A stretch of 20,887 bases of DNA. It comes from Candidatus Omnitrophota bacterium (lineage in GTDB: Bacteria > Omnitrophota > Koll11 > Aquiviventales > Aquiviventaceae). This document shows, piece by piece, positions 14,048 through 20,887 of this stretch. The notes beneath the pieces were generated by a model. That model was not told the origin of the DNA and ran no database searches. It worked only from the letters and a program-made list of their open reading frames with translations. The stretch's first letter is position 1; each line of letters begins with the position of its first letter. A program made the translations under genes and the position numbers. The stretch spans positions 1-20,887 of the forward strand of contig JACPXS010000094.1 in assembly GCA_016196415.1 (NCBI GenBank), written 5' to 3'.

Positions 14048-16489
14048 CTACGGCTTACTCTCATCTTCCTCATTCGAGGAATCGTTTTCGTTCGTTCCAC
14101 CAGGCTCTTTCTCCAGCCGCCTGGCCGTGTACCGACACGCGGGATACTTCGAGCAGCCGTAGAAGTGCCTGCCCCTGGCCCGACGCTCAATCAGCTCGCC
14201 CCCACACCCCGTTTGCGGACACGGCACGCCGGTGGGCACCGGGCGGGCGTTCTTGCAGTCCGGGTAGCCTGAGCAGCTCAGGAACTGGCCGAAGCGGCCC
14301 CACTTGATCACCATCGGCTTGCCGCACTGCTCGCAGACGTACCGGGTCGGAATGACCTCGCGCTTGACCTCGCGCATCTTCTCCTGCGCAGTGGTCACGC
14401 GGGAGGAGAAGGGGTCGTAGAAATGCCGCACGACGGCCACCCACTCCAAATCCCCCTCTTCGATGCGATCCAATTCCCCCTCCATCTCGGCGGTGAACTT
14501 GACGTCCATCACCTCGGGAAAATGCTCAATGAGCATCTCCGTCACGATTCGCCCCAATTGGGTCGGGGCGAAGCTGCCGCTGTTGCGGCGGACGTAATCG
14601 CGGGACACGAGCGTCTGAATCGTCGGCGCATAGGTGCTGGGGCGCCCAATCCCTCCGTCTTCCAACGCCTTCACCAATGAGGCATCGGTGTAGCGGCGCG
14701 GCGGCTTGGTGAAGTGCTGGGCTGGGGCGACCCCGATGAGGGTGAGCCGATCCCCCTTCGCCAAGGGCGGCAGCACCCCTTCAGGAAGCTTGTCCTCGTC
14801 GCGATCGTTCTCCTCGGTTTCCTGGTAGGCCTTGGTCCATCCCGGAAAGAGACTGGTGCGTCCGTTGGCCTTGAGGCGAAACGTTCCTGCCTGCCTGCCC
14901 CCCGCTCCTGGCGCGGCGGGGGAGCCGCTCACCCCGCTGCGCTTGGCTTCGCCATGCGAAGCCGGCGGGGCGGGCGGAAGCGCGTCAATCTGGACGCTCA
15001 CCACGCGATCCACCGCATCACTCATCTGGCTGGCGAGGAATCGCTGCCAAATCAACTGATAGAGATCCGACTGTTCCTTCGTCAAGAAGGGCTGCAGCGA
15101 TTCCGGCGCGCGCGCCACGCCGGTCGGCCGAATCGCTTCATGCGCCTCTTGGGCGGATTTCCTCGATCGATAGACGCGCGGTTTGGCAGGCAGGTAGGCC
15201 TTGCCGAACCGTTTGGGAATCAACGCACGCACGGCGCTCAGCGCCTCGTTGGCGACGCGCACCGAGTCGGTCCTCATGTACGTAATCAACCCGACGGGGC
15301 CGGCTTCTCCAATCTCCAGCCCCTCATACAACTGCTGGGCGATCCGCATCGTGCGCGCCGAGGAGAAGCCGAGCTTGTGGAAGGCCTCCTGCTGGAGGGT
15401 GCTGGTCGTAAACGGAGGCTTGGGGTAACGCTTCTGGTCCTTCTCCTCAACGGCGGCCACGACGTAGGTCTGGCGCCGCAACTCCTCGGCGATGCGCTGC
15501 GCCTCAGCCGATGTCTTCAGCTCGGCTTTCTGCTCGCCGATCATATCGAGCACCGCGCTGAAGGATGGCCCGGTCCCTGGCTTGAGCTCGACGCCGATCG
15601 TCCAATACTCGCGCGGGACGAACGCCTCGATCTCCTTCTCGCGGTCGACGATCATCCGCAACGCCACGGACTGCACGCGGCCAGCCGACAACCCGCGCCC
15701 GACCTTCTTCCACAGGAGCGGGGAGAGCGAATAGCCGACCAGCCGGTCCAAGACCCGCCGCGCCTGTTGCGCGTTGACTTTTCTCAGATTAATGGCGCCG
15801 GGATGCTTCAGGGCCGCCCTGACCGCCTGCGGCGTAATCTCATGAAAGCTGATACGGTAGATCTTCCGTCCGTTCTGCTCCGAGCGCTTCGATGGGGAGG
15901 CGCGCTTGGGAGGTGTCGTGCTGTGCCGTGCTGTCTTCGCGTGCGTCGCGCGCTTCGCCTGCGCGGCTTCGTCATCCCGCAGCAGCCGCTCCAGATGCCA
16001 ACTGATCGCTTCCCCTTCCCGATCGGGATCGGGCGCCAGATAGATCGCCGCGCGGCCCCGAGCTTCCTCCTGGAGTTGCTTGGCGATCTTCCGCCGCTTC
16101 TGGATGACAATGTAGTGCGGCTCAAAGTTGTGCTCGACGTCAACGCCGAGCCTGCTATGCGGCAAATCACGCAGATGGCCCATGGAGGAGGTGACGTCAA
16201 ACTCCGGCCCGAGGATCTTATGGATGGTCTTCGCCTTTGCGGGCGATTCAACGATCACGAGGTTCTTCGCCATCACGGGATCGCGGTGGGCTCCCCCTCC
16301 CACGAAATGCACGATTTCCACCTGATCGCCTTCCTCTAATACCGTCTGCGCATGGGCCGCGCGCTTCAGGATGCTGAGGTTCACCTCCACGACGACCCGC
16401 TCCGGCGCGATGGCCAGCTCGTCCAGCAGCCCTGAGACCGTCGTGCCATCGGGAAGTTCGCGCCCCTCACCGTTCACCGTCGCCTTCAT
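14048..16489 (-). CDS. topA: DNA topoisomerase I with an N-terminal ThiS-like domain
   Basis: Residues 73-813 are type IA topoisomerase, which relaxes negative supercoils: TOPRIM with E81 in VIVESPAKAKT and the D-x-D-x-E triad D154/D156/E158 in PDPDREGE, catalytic Y404 in GLITYMRTDS, and two C-terminal four-Cys zinc ribbons (C719, C722, C739, C745; C757, C762, C779, C785). Residues 1-66 are a ThiS/MoaD-type beta-grasp domain: VNGEGRELPDGTTVSGLLD, VVVEVNLSILKR, GDQVEIVHFVGGG. It runs in frame, with no stop, into topA, whose ordinary start would be ATG 16273. The ATG at 16489 overlaps the dprA TGA (ATGA), so ribosomes probably begin there. A separate topA start at 16273 remains possible; no well-placed ribosome site precedes it. 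Residues about 505-534 are a Pro/Ala/Gly-rich insertion coded by palindromic DNA. Confidence 0.92.
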   Translation of the reverse strand: MKATVNGEGRELPDGTTVSGLLDELAIAPERVVVEVNLSILKRAAHAQTVLEEGDQVEIVHFVGGGAHRDPVMAKNLVIVESPAKAKTIHKILGPEFDVTSSMGHLRDLPHSRLGVDVEHNFEPHYIVIQKRRKIAKQLQEEARGRAAIYLAPDPDREGEAISWHLERLLRDDEAAQAKRATHAKTARHSTTPPKRASPSKRSEQNGRKIYRISFHEITPQAVRAALKHPGAINLRKVNAQQARRVLDRLVGYSLSPLLWKKVGRGLSAGRVQSVALRMIVDREKEIEAFVPREYWTIGVELKPGTGPSFSAVLDMIGEQKAELKTSAEAQRIAEELRRQTYVVAAVEEKDQKRYPKPPFTTSTLQQEAFHKLGFSSARTMRIAQQLYEGLEIGEAGPVGLITYMRTDSVRVANEALSAVRALIPKRFGKAYLPAKPRVYRSRKSAQEAHEAIRPTGVARAPESLQPFLTKEQSDLYQLIWQRFLASQMSDAVDRVVSVQIDALPPAPPASHGEAKRSGVSGSPAAPGAGGRQAGTFRLKANGRTSLFPGWTKAYQETEENDRDEDKLPEGVLPPLAKGDRLTLIGVAPAQHFTKPPRRYTDASLVKALEDGGIGRPSTYAPTIQTLVSRDYVRRNSGSFAPTQLGRIVTEMLIEHFPEVMDVKFTAEMEGELDRIEEGDLEWVAVVRHFYDPFSSRVTTAQEKMREVKREVIPTRYVCEQCGKPMVIKWGRFGQFLSCSGYPDCKNARPVPTGVPCPQTGCGGELIERRARGRHFYGCSKYPACRYTARRLEKEPGGTNENDSSNEEDESKP
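14899..14963. repeat. Palindromic insertion inside topA coding sequence
   Basis: Two perfect 7-bp hairpins stand side by side: CCCCCGC/GCGGGGG (14899-14905, 14916-14922) and GGCTTCG/CGAAGCC (14945-14951, 14957-14963). They encode the low-complexity stretch at about 505-534 of TopA, where ordinary topoisomerases pass straight from the helical region to the next strand. The frame is kept open. Confidence 0.55.
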
Positions 16490-17673
16490 GGCTGGGCCTG
16501 ATGATGCATCACACGACACCGCACCTCACGCCGCGCCTCGGCAGTCCCGAGGGCTCGCCGCACAAATCGTTTGCCTGGCAATTGCTGGACAAGCCGCTTC
16601 AGCTCAAGGTGGAGCAACGCCGAGGACACCTCGGGCATCGCCAATCCGCTCTGCGCTGAAATCGCGTCAATCGGACATGGGTCATGCTCGCCCATGCAGG
16701 ACAACACCCGACGCTCAGGCTCAGGCAGCCGAACAGCGTCATCGATCGCCGGCTCCTCGGTTTGAGCGTGCGCGATCGGCTGCGGGCTGAGGCGCAGCTC
16801 CTCCACGATATCCTCCACCGAACTCACCAAGCGCGCGCCCTGCTTCAACAACTGGTGCGTCCCGTGCGACCTCGTCGATGTCACAGGCCCGGGAACGGCG
16901 AAGACCTCGCGACCCTGCTCCAAGGCGCAGTCGACAGTGATCAGCGCCCCGCTGTGCGCGGCGGCTTCCACCACCACGACCCCGAGCGACAATCCGCTGA
17001 TGATCCGATTGCGTCGAGGGAAGTTGTACGGAAGCGGCAGCGTGTCCATCGGGTACTCCGATAGCACCGCTCCCTGCTTGGCGATCCGCTCGGCGAGCGG
17101 GCCGTGCTCTGGGGGATAGATCCGCGCCAGGCCGCTTCCCAATACCGCCACCGTCCGCCCTGATGCCATCAGCGCCCCTCGGTGAGCCGCGCTGTCAATG
17201 CCTCGAGCCAACCCGGAGACGACGGTCACGCCACGAAGCGCCAGCTCAGCCCCCAAGCGCTCAGCGCATTGGAGGCCGTAGCACGAGGCCCCTCGCGATC
17301 CGACGACCGCGACCGCCACTCCATCAACGCGCTCCAATGTCCCCTGGACGTACAGGGCCAGCGGCGGATCGGGGATGGCCTTGAGCAACGCGGGATAGGC
17401 GGACTCCTCCAGGGTGATGATGGTCACGCCGTGGCGTTTCGCCAGGGCAAGCTCTTGTTCAAGCCGCGCCTGGTGATGGCGAGCCGCCGCAAGGTGTTGA
17501 GCCAACGCCGGGGTGATTCCCTCCACCTGCTGGAGCGCATGGCAATCCGCGTTCCAGAGCCGATCGAGATCCCCGAACGCCTGCAGGAGCCGGCGCAGCC
17601 GGGTTGAGCCGGCGCCAGGAACCAGGTTGAGGAGGATGAATCGCTCGCGATCACTCAGTCGTTTCATGTCCAT
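16486..17673 (-). CDS. dprA: DNA-processing protein A
   Basis: DprA binds incoming single-stranded DNA and loads RecA during natural transformation. The 395-residue protein has an N-terminal helical domain (LNLVPGAGSTRLRRLLQAF), the Rossmann-like core with VAVVGSRGASCYG, VVSGLARGIDSAAHRGAL, GSGLARIYPPEH, EYPMDTLPLPYNFPRRNRII and SGALITVDCALEQGREVFAVPG, and a C-terminal winged-helix region (ending KRLVQQLPGKRFVRR). All are classic DprA/Smf motifs. The frame can begin at GTG 17691; ATG 17673 or 17667 is more likely. It is coupled to the ThiS-TopA ORF by an ATGA overlap; dprA-topA is a common bacterial pairing. Confidence 0.95.
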   Translation of the reverse strand: MDMKRLSDRERFILLNLVPGAGSTRLRRLLQAFGDLDRLWNADCHALQQVEGITPALAQHLAAARHHQARLEQELALAKRHGVTIITLEESAYPALLKAIPDPPLALYVQGTLERVDGVAVAVVGSRGASCYGLQCAERLGAELALRGVTVVSGLARGIDSAAHRGALMASGRTVAVLGSGLARIYPPEHGPLAERIAKQGAVLSEYPMDTLPLPYNFPRRNRIISGLSLGVVVVEAAAHSGALITVDCALEQGREVFAVPGPVTSTRSHGTHQLLKQGARLVSSVEDIVEELRLSPQPIAHAQTEEPAIDDAVRLPEPERRVLSCMGEHDPCPIDAISAQSGLAMPEVSSALLHLELKRLVQQLPGKRFVRRALGTAEARREVRCRVMHHQAQP

Positions 17674-17740
17674 CGAGCAGTAGCTTACCACAAGACGAAT
17701 CCGTGAAACAAATCGAACCGCGGTTGGGTGGAGCAGAACT

Positions 17741-18193
17741 TCAGCGGGTCCGCACCAAGCGGGTCACGGTTAGGAGACGACTGCGGTCATTAAAGCACAT
17801 GGCAAACCGGGTAAAAAATCCGGCCCGGCCCATGAGGTTGAATCCCATCCGCAGCGCATCGGAGAATCCCGCCGGGACGAGAAATTCCGATCCGGCGAAG
17901 CGGACTTTGATGTGCTGCAGGTAAATCGGCAGCACGCTGCCGTTGCCGAGCGCGATGTAGCGGCGCTTCGCCCGGTTCAGCTTCGTTCCGAGCAGCTGCG
18001 CGACATCCGCATGGAACACGCTCCAGGAAGCGCCCGAATCCACGTACGCCTGGAGGTAGACCCACCGGTCTCCCGTCCACACCTGGAGATAGACGATCGG
18101 CGCGTAGCGGCCCTGGGCGTCTTTCAGGTAGGGAAATTCCACGCGCCCCAGCGTGGAGGAGCGTGAGGCCGAGGAGCGCCGCATCAGGGGCAT
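17741..18193 (-). CDS. Retropepsin-like (clan AA) aspartic protease
   Basis: This 150-residue protein has one aspartic protease half-site: AYVDSGASWSVF, with Asp52 in the D-S-G motif (51-60), and a hydrophobic-Gly motif NLMGRAGFF (119-127) that normally braces the active site. One motif per chain implies a homodimer, as in retroviral proteases. No signal peptide or membrane segment is seen. It is not flanked by reverse transcriptase or gag-like genes, so it is a cellular single-domain member and not part of a retroelement. The neighbouring aroK ends in a DUF5678-like domain; from memory, such small domains often sit beside these proteases, which hints at a functional pair. The substrate is unknown. 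Confidence 0.82.
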   Translation of the reverse strand: MPLMRRSSASRSSTLGRVEFPYLKDAQGRYAPIVYLQVWTGDRWVYLQAYVDSGASWSVFHADVAQLLGTKLNRAKRRYIALGNGSVLPIYLQHIKVRFAGSEFLVPAGFSDALRMGFNLMGRAGFFTRFAMCFNDRSRLLTVTRLVRTR

Positions 18194-18200
18194 GTGGCTG

Positions 18201-18252
18201 GGGGTTCGGGGCTGGACCCTGGGGGCAGTGGCCCGGAGCCCAGACCCCCGAG
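18201..18252. repeat. Imperfect GC-rich inverted repeat after aroK
   Basis: GGGGGTTCGGGGCTGG at the left and CCGGAGCCCAGACCCCCGAG at the right pair imperfectly across the 85-bp gap between the aroK stop and the protease start. No T-tract follows on the minus strand. It may hinder read-through or be a dispersed repeat. Confidence 0.35.
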
Positions 18253-18278
18253 TCCGGAGCCGACTGCGGTGGTCTTCA

Positions 18279-18998
18279 TTACAACGCGGTCAGCGACTCT
18301 TCAGGCAGGGGGATGTAGTAGATGCCGGCATCCGGTTTCTCGGTCAGATGGCGGGATGCGTGTTGGTACGCCTCCCACTGGGTCTCCCCGCAGGCCACAA
18401 TGCGGCGTTCCACGACAACGATGTACTTGCCGCCGTAGCGCTGGGCCAACTCCCCGGCGTGATCCAAGAGGTACTGCCAGCTCTTGCACACAGAGGGGCC
18501 GAGCCTCGCCCAGATCCGCTCGACCACCTCGTCGATGGACAGCTCGTTTGTCTCGATGGTCAAATCCGCCTGGGCGTAGGCGTGCGCCCGCAGGCGGAGC
18601 AGCGTCCGGATGCTTGCGAGGGGGCCGGCGCTTCCGGCAAGCAGCGGCCGCATCCCCAGCTTGTGGCCAACGCGCTTGAGGATCACCTGGGGCCGAGCCG
18701 TCAAACAGATGACGGGGCCGCTCACCCGCAACCGCGCGCGGTTCTGCGGATCCGCGAAGGCGCCCCCGCCCGTCGCGATGACCTGTTGGCGACCGTGAAT
18801 GACGCGCGCGATGCACCGGCGCTCAAGGCGTCGGAACACGGCCTCGCCGCGCTCGGTAAAGAGCCGAGCGATCGGCATCTTCACCGTCATCTCAATGAGC
18901 TGGTCGACATCGACAAACCGCCAGCCCAGCCGCTTGGCCAGCCGTTTTCCCACGGCGGTCTTGCCCGTCCCCATGAAGCCCGTGAGAATGATGTTCAT
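18279..18998 (-). CDS. aroK: Shikimate kinase with C-terminal DUF5678-like domain
   Basis: Residues 1-168 are shikimate kinase, which phosphorylates shikimate at the 3 position with ATP in the route to aromatic amino acids. Walker A is GFMGTGKT (7-14); VDVDQ (29-33) gives the substrate Asp, FRRLERR (55-61) the shikimate-binding Arg, ATGGGAF (75-81) the Gly-rich loop, and MRPLL (116-120) the lid. Standard kinases end here. Residues about 172-232 add a small domain with WQYLLDHAGELAQRYGGKYIV, an ERRIVACGET turn and a final YYIP strand, matching the DUF5678 pattern. The frame is continuous, so it is a real fusion unless the assembly is wrong. The start follows a lower-GC leader with no clear ribosome site. 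Confidence 0.9.
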   Translation of the reverse strand: MNIILTGFMGTGKTAVGKRLAKRLGWRFVDVDQLIEMTVKMPIARLFTERGEAVFRRLERRCIARVIHGRQQVIATGGGAFADPQNRARLRVSGPVICLTARPQVILKRVGHKLGMRPLLAGSAGPLASIRTLLRLRAHAYAQADLTIETNELSIDEVVERIWARLGPSVCKSWQYLLDHAGELAQRYGGKYIVVVERRIVACGETQWEAYQHASRHLTEKPDAGIYYIPLPEESLTAL

Positions 18999-19098
18999 TA
19001 CTCAGATCGGAGACCAAAAATTGAAACCTGAGTCAGACACAAGATCCAAGCTCCAAGACCTAAGGAAATATACCAAACACAACGCTTGGCTGAACACA

Positions 19099-19803
19099 TT
19101 AACCCCGTCTCGAGAAAGAACCTCGCGGCCGTGGCACCCCTGCCTCTATTTCAGCAGGCCCAAACGGAAAATGAACGTGCTTGGGGTCCAAAGCTACATG
19201 GGTGGAACTGTCATAGAAGAACCACTGGTCTCCCGCTGGATGCAAGCGTCCAATAGCGTACGACGATCCAGCGTGCCAGATAGATGTGAGAAGCCAAATC
19301 TGATCGAAAACTCTCGGACACAGCACTCCGACGGAGGCTTCCATCTGACTCAAATCAAGACCCCCTTTAGAGAAGTTCGCGTGAAGTAACAGATAGAGCA
19401 ACCTTTCCTTCGCATATCGCCTGTTTTCCTTCGCTCGCACAGCCTGTTGTATCAACACACTGGCCTCTTCAGGAGAAAGCTCTGGCCATTCTACGTCTAG
19501 CTTTTCACGAAACCCCCGGTCCGGTTCTCTCTCCGGATGATCTACCACGCGGGTCTGAACATCAACTTGCTCAAATCCAATCTGCAGCTGCCCATCAGCT
19601 TGATTGGCTTCTTCTGCAACCGCGCGAACCTGGATAGGCGTATCGTAGAGCAACGAAAGACCCATCCCGAAGTTGCTGACTTCCCAGAGCTGTCTCCACA
19701 GCTTAGCATCCCGCATCCACGGATTTGGTTCAGACAGGCGTTTCATCGCCATTTTAGCTTCGCGGAAGAGATCCCGCGAATCCCGAAACCCAAACACGCT
19801 CAT
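19099..19803 (-). CDS. Protein of unknown function beside a DNA methyltransferase
   Basis: I do not recognise this 234-residue protein. It is soluble-looking, with no signal peptide or membrane helix. The N-terminal third is charged and helical (RDLFREAKMAMKRLSE), the middle has WPELSPEEASVLIQQAVRAK and a helix RLLYLLLHANFSKGGLDLSQ, and the C-terminal part is rich in aromatic residues (QIWLLTSIWHAGSSYAIGRL, QWFFYDSSTH). No PD-ExK, HNH or GIY-YIG nuclease motif stands out, so a restriction enzyme role is not supported, though its position behind a methyltransferase invites the question. Base composition is lower in GC than the genes to the left, suggesting recent arrival. Internal Met codons at 18 and 20 are alternative starts. 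Confidence 0.65.
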   Translation of the reverse strand: MSVFGFRDSRDLFREAKMAMKRLSEPNPWMRDAKLWRQLWEVSNFGMGLSLLYDTPIQVRAVAEEANQADGQLQIGFEQVDVQTRVVDHPEREPDRGFREKLDVEWPELSPEEASVLIQQAVRAKENRRYAKERLLYLLLHANFSKGGLDLSQMEASVGVLCPRVFDQIWLLTSIWHAGSSYAIGRLHPAGDQWFFYDSSTHVALDPKHVHFPFGPAEIEAGVPRPRGSFSRRG

Positions 19804-19856
19804 CTCTACGCACGCTATTTTGATTTTTCCTCTTGTGACTTATGCCGATGCTGTAT

Positions 19857-19970
19857 TCACAACCTGCGAATTTGGTGCAGATACTCGCGATAGTTGCGCA
19901 AGAGTTCGCGGAGGCTGCCGCCACCAAATTTTTCCAGTAGGGACGTTTGGTGAAACGAACGGCATGTCAA
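19857..19970 (-). CDS. Possible very short ORF or gene remnant after the methyltransferase
   Basis: A TTG at 19970 overlaps the methyltransferase stop and opens 37 codons ending in TGA at 19857. The later part reads SLLEKFGGGSLRELLRNYRE, which looks like a real amphipathic protein helix. It could be the C-terminal scrap of a deleted gene, a tiny protein, or chance. The rest of this 163-bp gap shows nothing else. Confidence 0.22.
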   Translation of the reverse strand: MTCRSFHQTSLLEKFGGGSLRELLRNYREYLHQIRRL

Positions 19971-20863
19971 TCAACCCATCCCAGGTCACGCCCAATCAAC
20001 AACTCCGTCATGCGAGTGTGGCGGGTGTTTTTCATGGTCACCGGTCGGGTATCGAATCCATATCTTCCTGCAAGTTTCAGCACCTCTTCCGCATAGTCGT
20101 ATGTCATGAGAATATCCCCCATAACCTGTTGAACGGCACTGAACAATTCATCATGATTCAACTCATGGTGCACATAGAGTCTCGTCCCAGCCTTTTTCCC
20201 ACCTGCCGTGTAGGGAGGATCGATAAAGAAGGTTGCGTGTCGCCGTTCAGCGTACTTCCCTATCACATCCAGACCATCTCCCTGGATGAAGCTGATGCGA
20301 CGGCGAACGTGGGTGATCGACCTGATTCGTCGAGCGAGAGTTCCAGGATACCAGCGAGACGCGAGCCCCTTTCCGTTTTCTCCATTCTTAATTAAGCTAC
20401 TGCCCGGTGCCATGATCCCGCCATGAAATGTCCGATTTTTTAGGATAGCTTGGAAAGCAAGCTGTTTCGTCGAAGAAGTTCTTTTTGCCAATTCTGCCAA
20501 GACATTCTCACGAGTGAGTTCAAACGATAGAATGCGTCGCGCGAGCCATTCATTGTCCTCACTGAGAATGGTATTCCACACGGCAGCAACCTGCTCGTCA
20601 CGTTCAACCAGAATGACTCGATCAGCCAACTGTTCGAAAGCTACCGTCAGCCCGATAATGGCCCCACCCGAGAACGGCTCGATTAATACCTCGGGTCTGA
20701 AATTCAAATTTAATAACCACCTTCGCGCGTGAGGAACAAGCCAGGTCTTCCCTCCCGGATATCGAAATGGACTTCTCTGTGGTACCGAGGCGACGTTGAC
20801 GATCGGTTCTGTCACCGGAACATCAAAGAACGTCAATTGATCGACTTGGTTAGAGCAACTCAT
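19967..20863 (-). CDS. D12-class adenine-specific DNA methyltransferase
   Basis: This 298-residue protein methylates adenine N6 in DNA using S-adenosylmethionine. Motif order is that of the D12/Dam (alpha) class: FRYPGGK (33-39, motif X), IEPFSGGAIIGL (61-72, SAM-binding motif I), ILVERDE (84-90), and the catalytic DPPY (215-218). The segment between motif I and DPPY has NRTFHGGIMAPG, and the end has RHTRMTELLIG. QLTFF at 9-13 resembles a sliding-clamp binding motif, which would be consistent with action near replication; this is inference. It lies in lower-GC DNA at the window edge, with an unknown gene downstream. A cognate endonuclease could lie just outside the window; none is recognisable inside. 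Target site unknown. Confidence 0.92.
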   Translation of the reverse strand: MSCSNQVDQLTFFDVPVTEPIVNVASVPQRSPFRYPGGKTWLVPHARRWLLNLNFRPEVLIEPFSGGAIIGLTVAFEQLADRVILVERDEQVAAVWNTILSEDNEWLARRILSFELTRENVLAELAKRTSSTKQLAFQAILKNRTFHGGIMAPGSSLIKNGENGKGLASRWYPGTLARRIRSITHVRRRISFIQGDGLDVIGKYAERRHATFFIDPPYTAGGKKAGTRLYVHHELNHDELFSAVQQVMGDILMTYDYAEEVLKLAGRYGFDTRPVTMKNTRHTRMTELLIGRDLGWVD

Positions 20864-20887
20864 CGAGTGTTTTGGTGTCTGGAGGAT

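Noticed and set aside
14714..16339. A 541-codon open frame on the + strand opposite topA
   Set aside because: It is wholly antisense to a topoisomerase with complete motifs; its sequence is Arg/Leu-rich without domain pattern. In GC-rich DNA such antisense frames arise by chance.
17741..18193. Retroelement or retron protease
   Set aside because: No reverse transcriptase, RNase H or integrase lies nearby; the neighbours are aroK and dprA.

Overview
The window is a gene-dense, GC-rich stretch from a diderm (LPS-making) bacterium. It carries lipid A, Kdo and heptose transferase genes beside housekeeping genes (topA, dprA, xer recombinase, aroK). The abundance of GT9 heptosyltransferase modules, a Flp/TadE-type prepilin-like protein and several unusual domain fusions resemble uncultured lineages such as Omnitrophota. 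That placement is an inference; no rRNA or marker tree is available here. Every protein gene I can support lies on the minus strand, so transcription runs from high to low coordinates.

Right end (about 19000-20863): visibly lower-GC DNA with a D12-class adenine DNA methyltransferase, a 234-residue protein of unknown function and perhaps a very short ORF between them. Then 18998-14048: aroK carrying a C-terminal DUF5678-like domain, a retropepsin-like aspartic protease, dprA, and a single ORF in which a ThiS-like sulfur-carrier domain runs in frame into topoisomerase I. A xer recombinase (13843-12959) and Kdo transferase waaA (12943-11666) follow.

Middle (about 8975-11641): a two-gene module interrupts the LPS genes. 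It encodes a prepilin-like protein with a Gly-rich linker and an HExxH domain, and an exported PsbP-like protein. Miniature inverted-repeat elements lie on both sides: one at 8983-9120 with a perfect 8-bp target duplication GGGACGAC, and two back to back at 11354-11486 and 11495-11633 separated and bounded by three copies of CGGGAGCG. All use related terminal repeats (consensus near GGTRGTGCCTYAWTTTG). Two of them end exactly 7 bp upstream of the -35 box of a predicted sigma70-type promoter.

Left end (8929-140): lpxK, an LpxL-like acyltransferase fused to an ELM1-family domain, a GT4-GT9 fusion glycosyltransferase and three GT9 heptosyltransferases, closely packed with overlapping stop/start codons. 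Together with waaA these would build and decorate lipid A and the inner LPS core. A further minus-strand gene may begin at 48 and run off the window.

The best leads are the MITE family with target duplications, the prepilin-HExxH protein, the ThiS-TopA fusion, the LpxL-ELM1 and AroK-DUF5678 fusions, and palindromic insertions inside coding sequence. No tRNA, rRNA or CRISPR array was seen.
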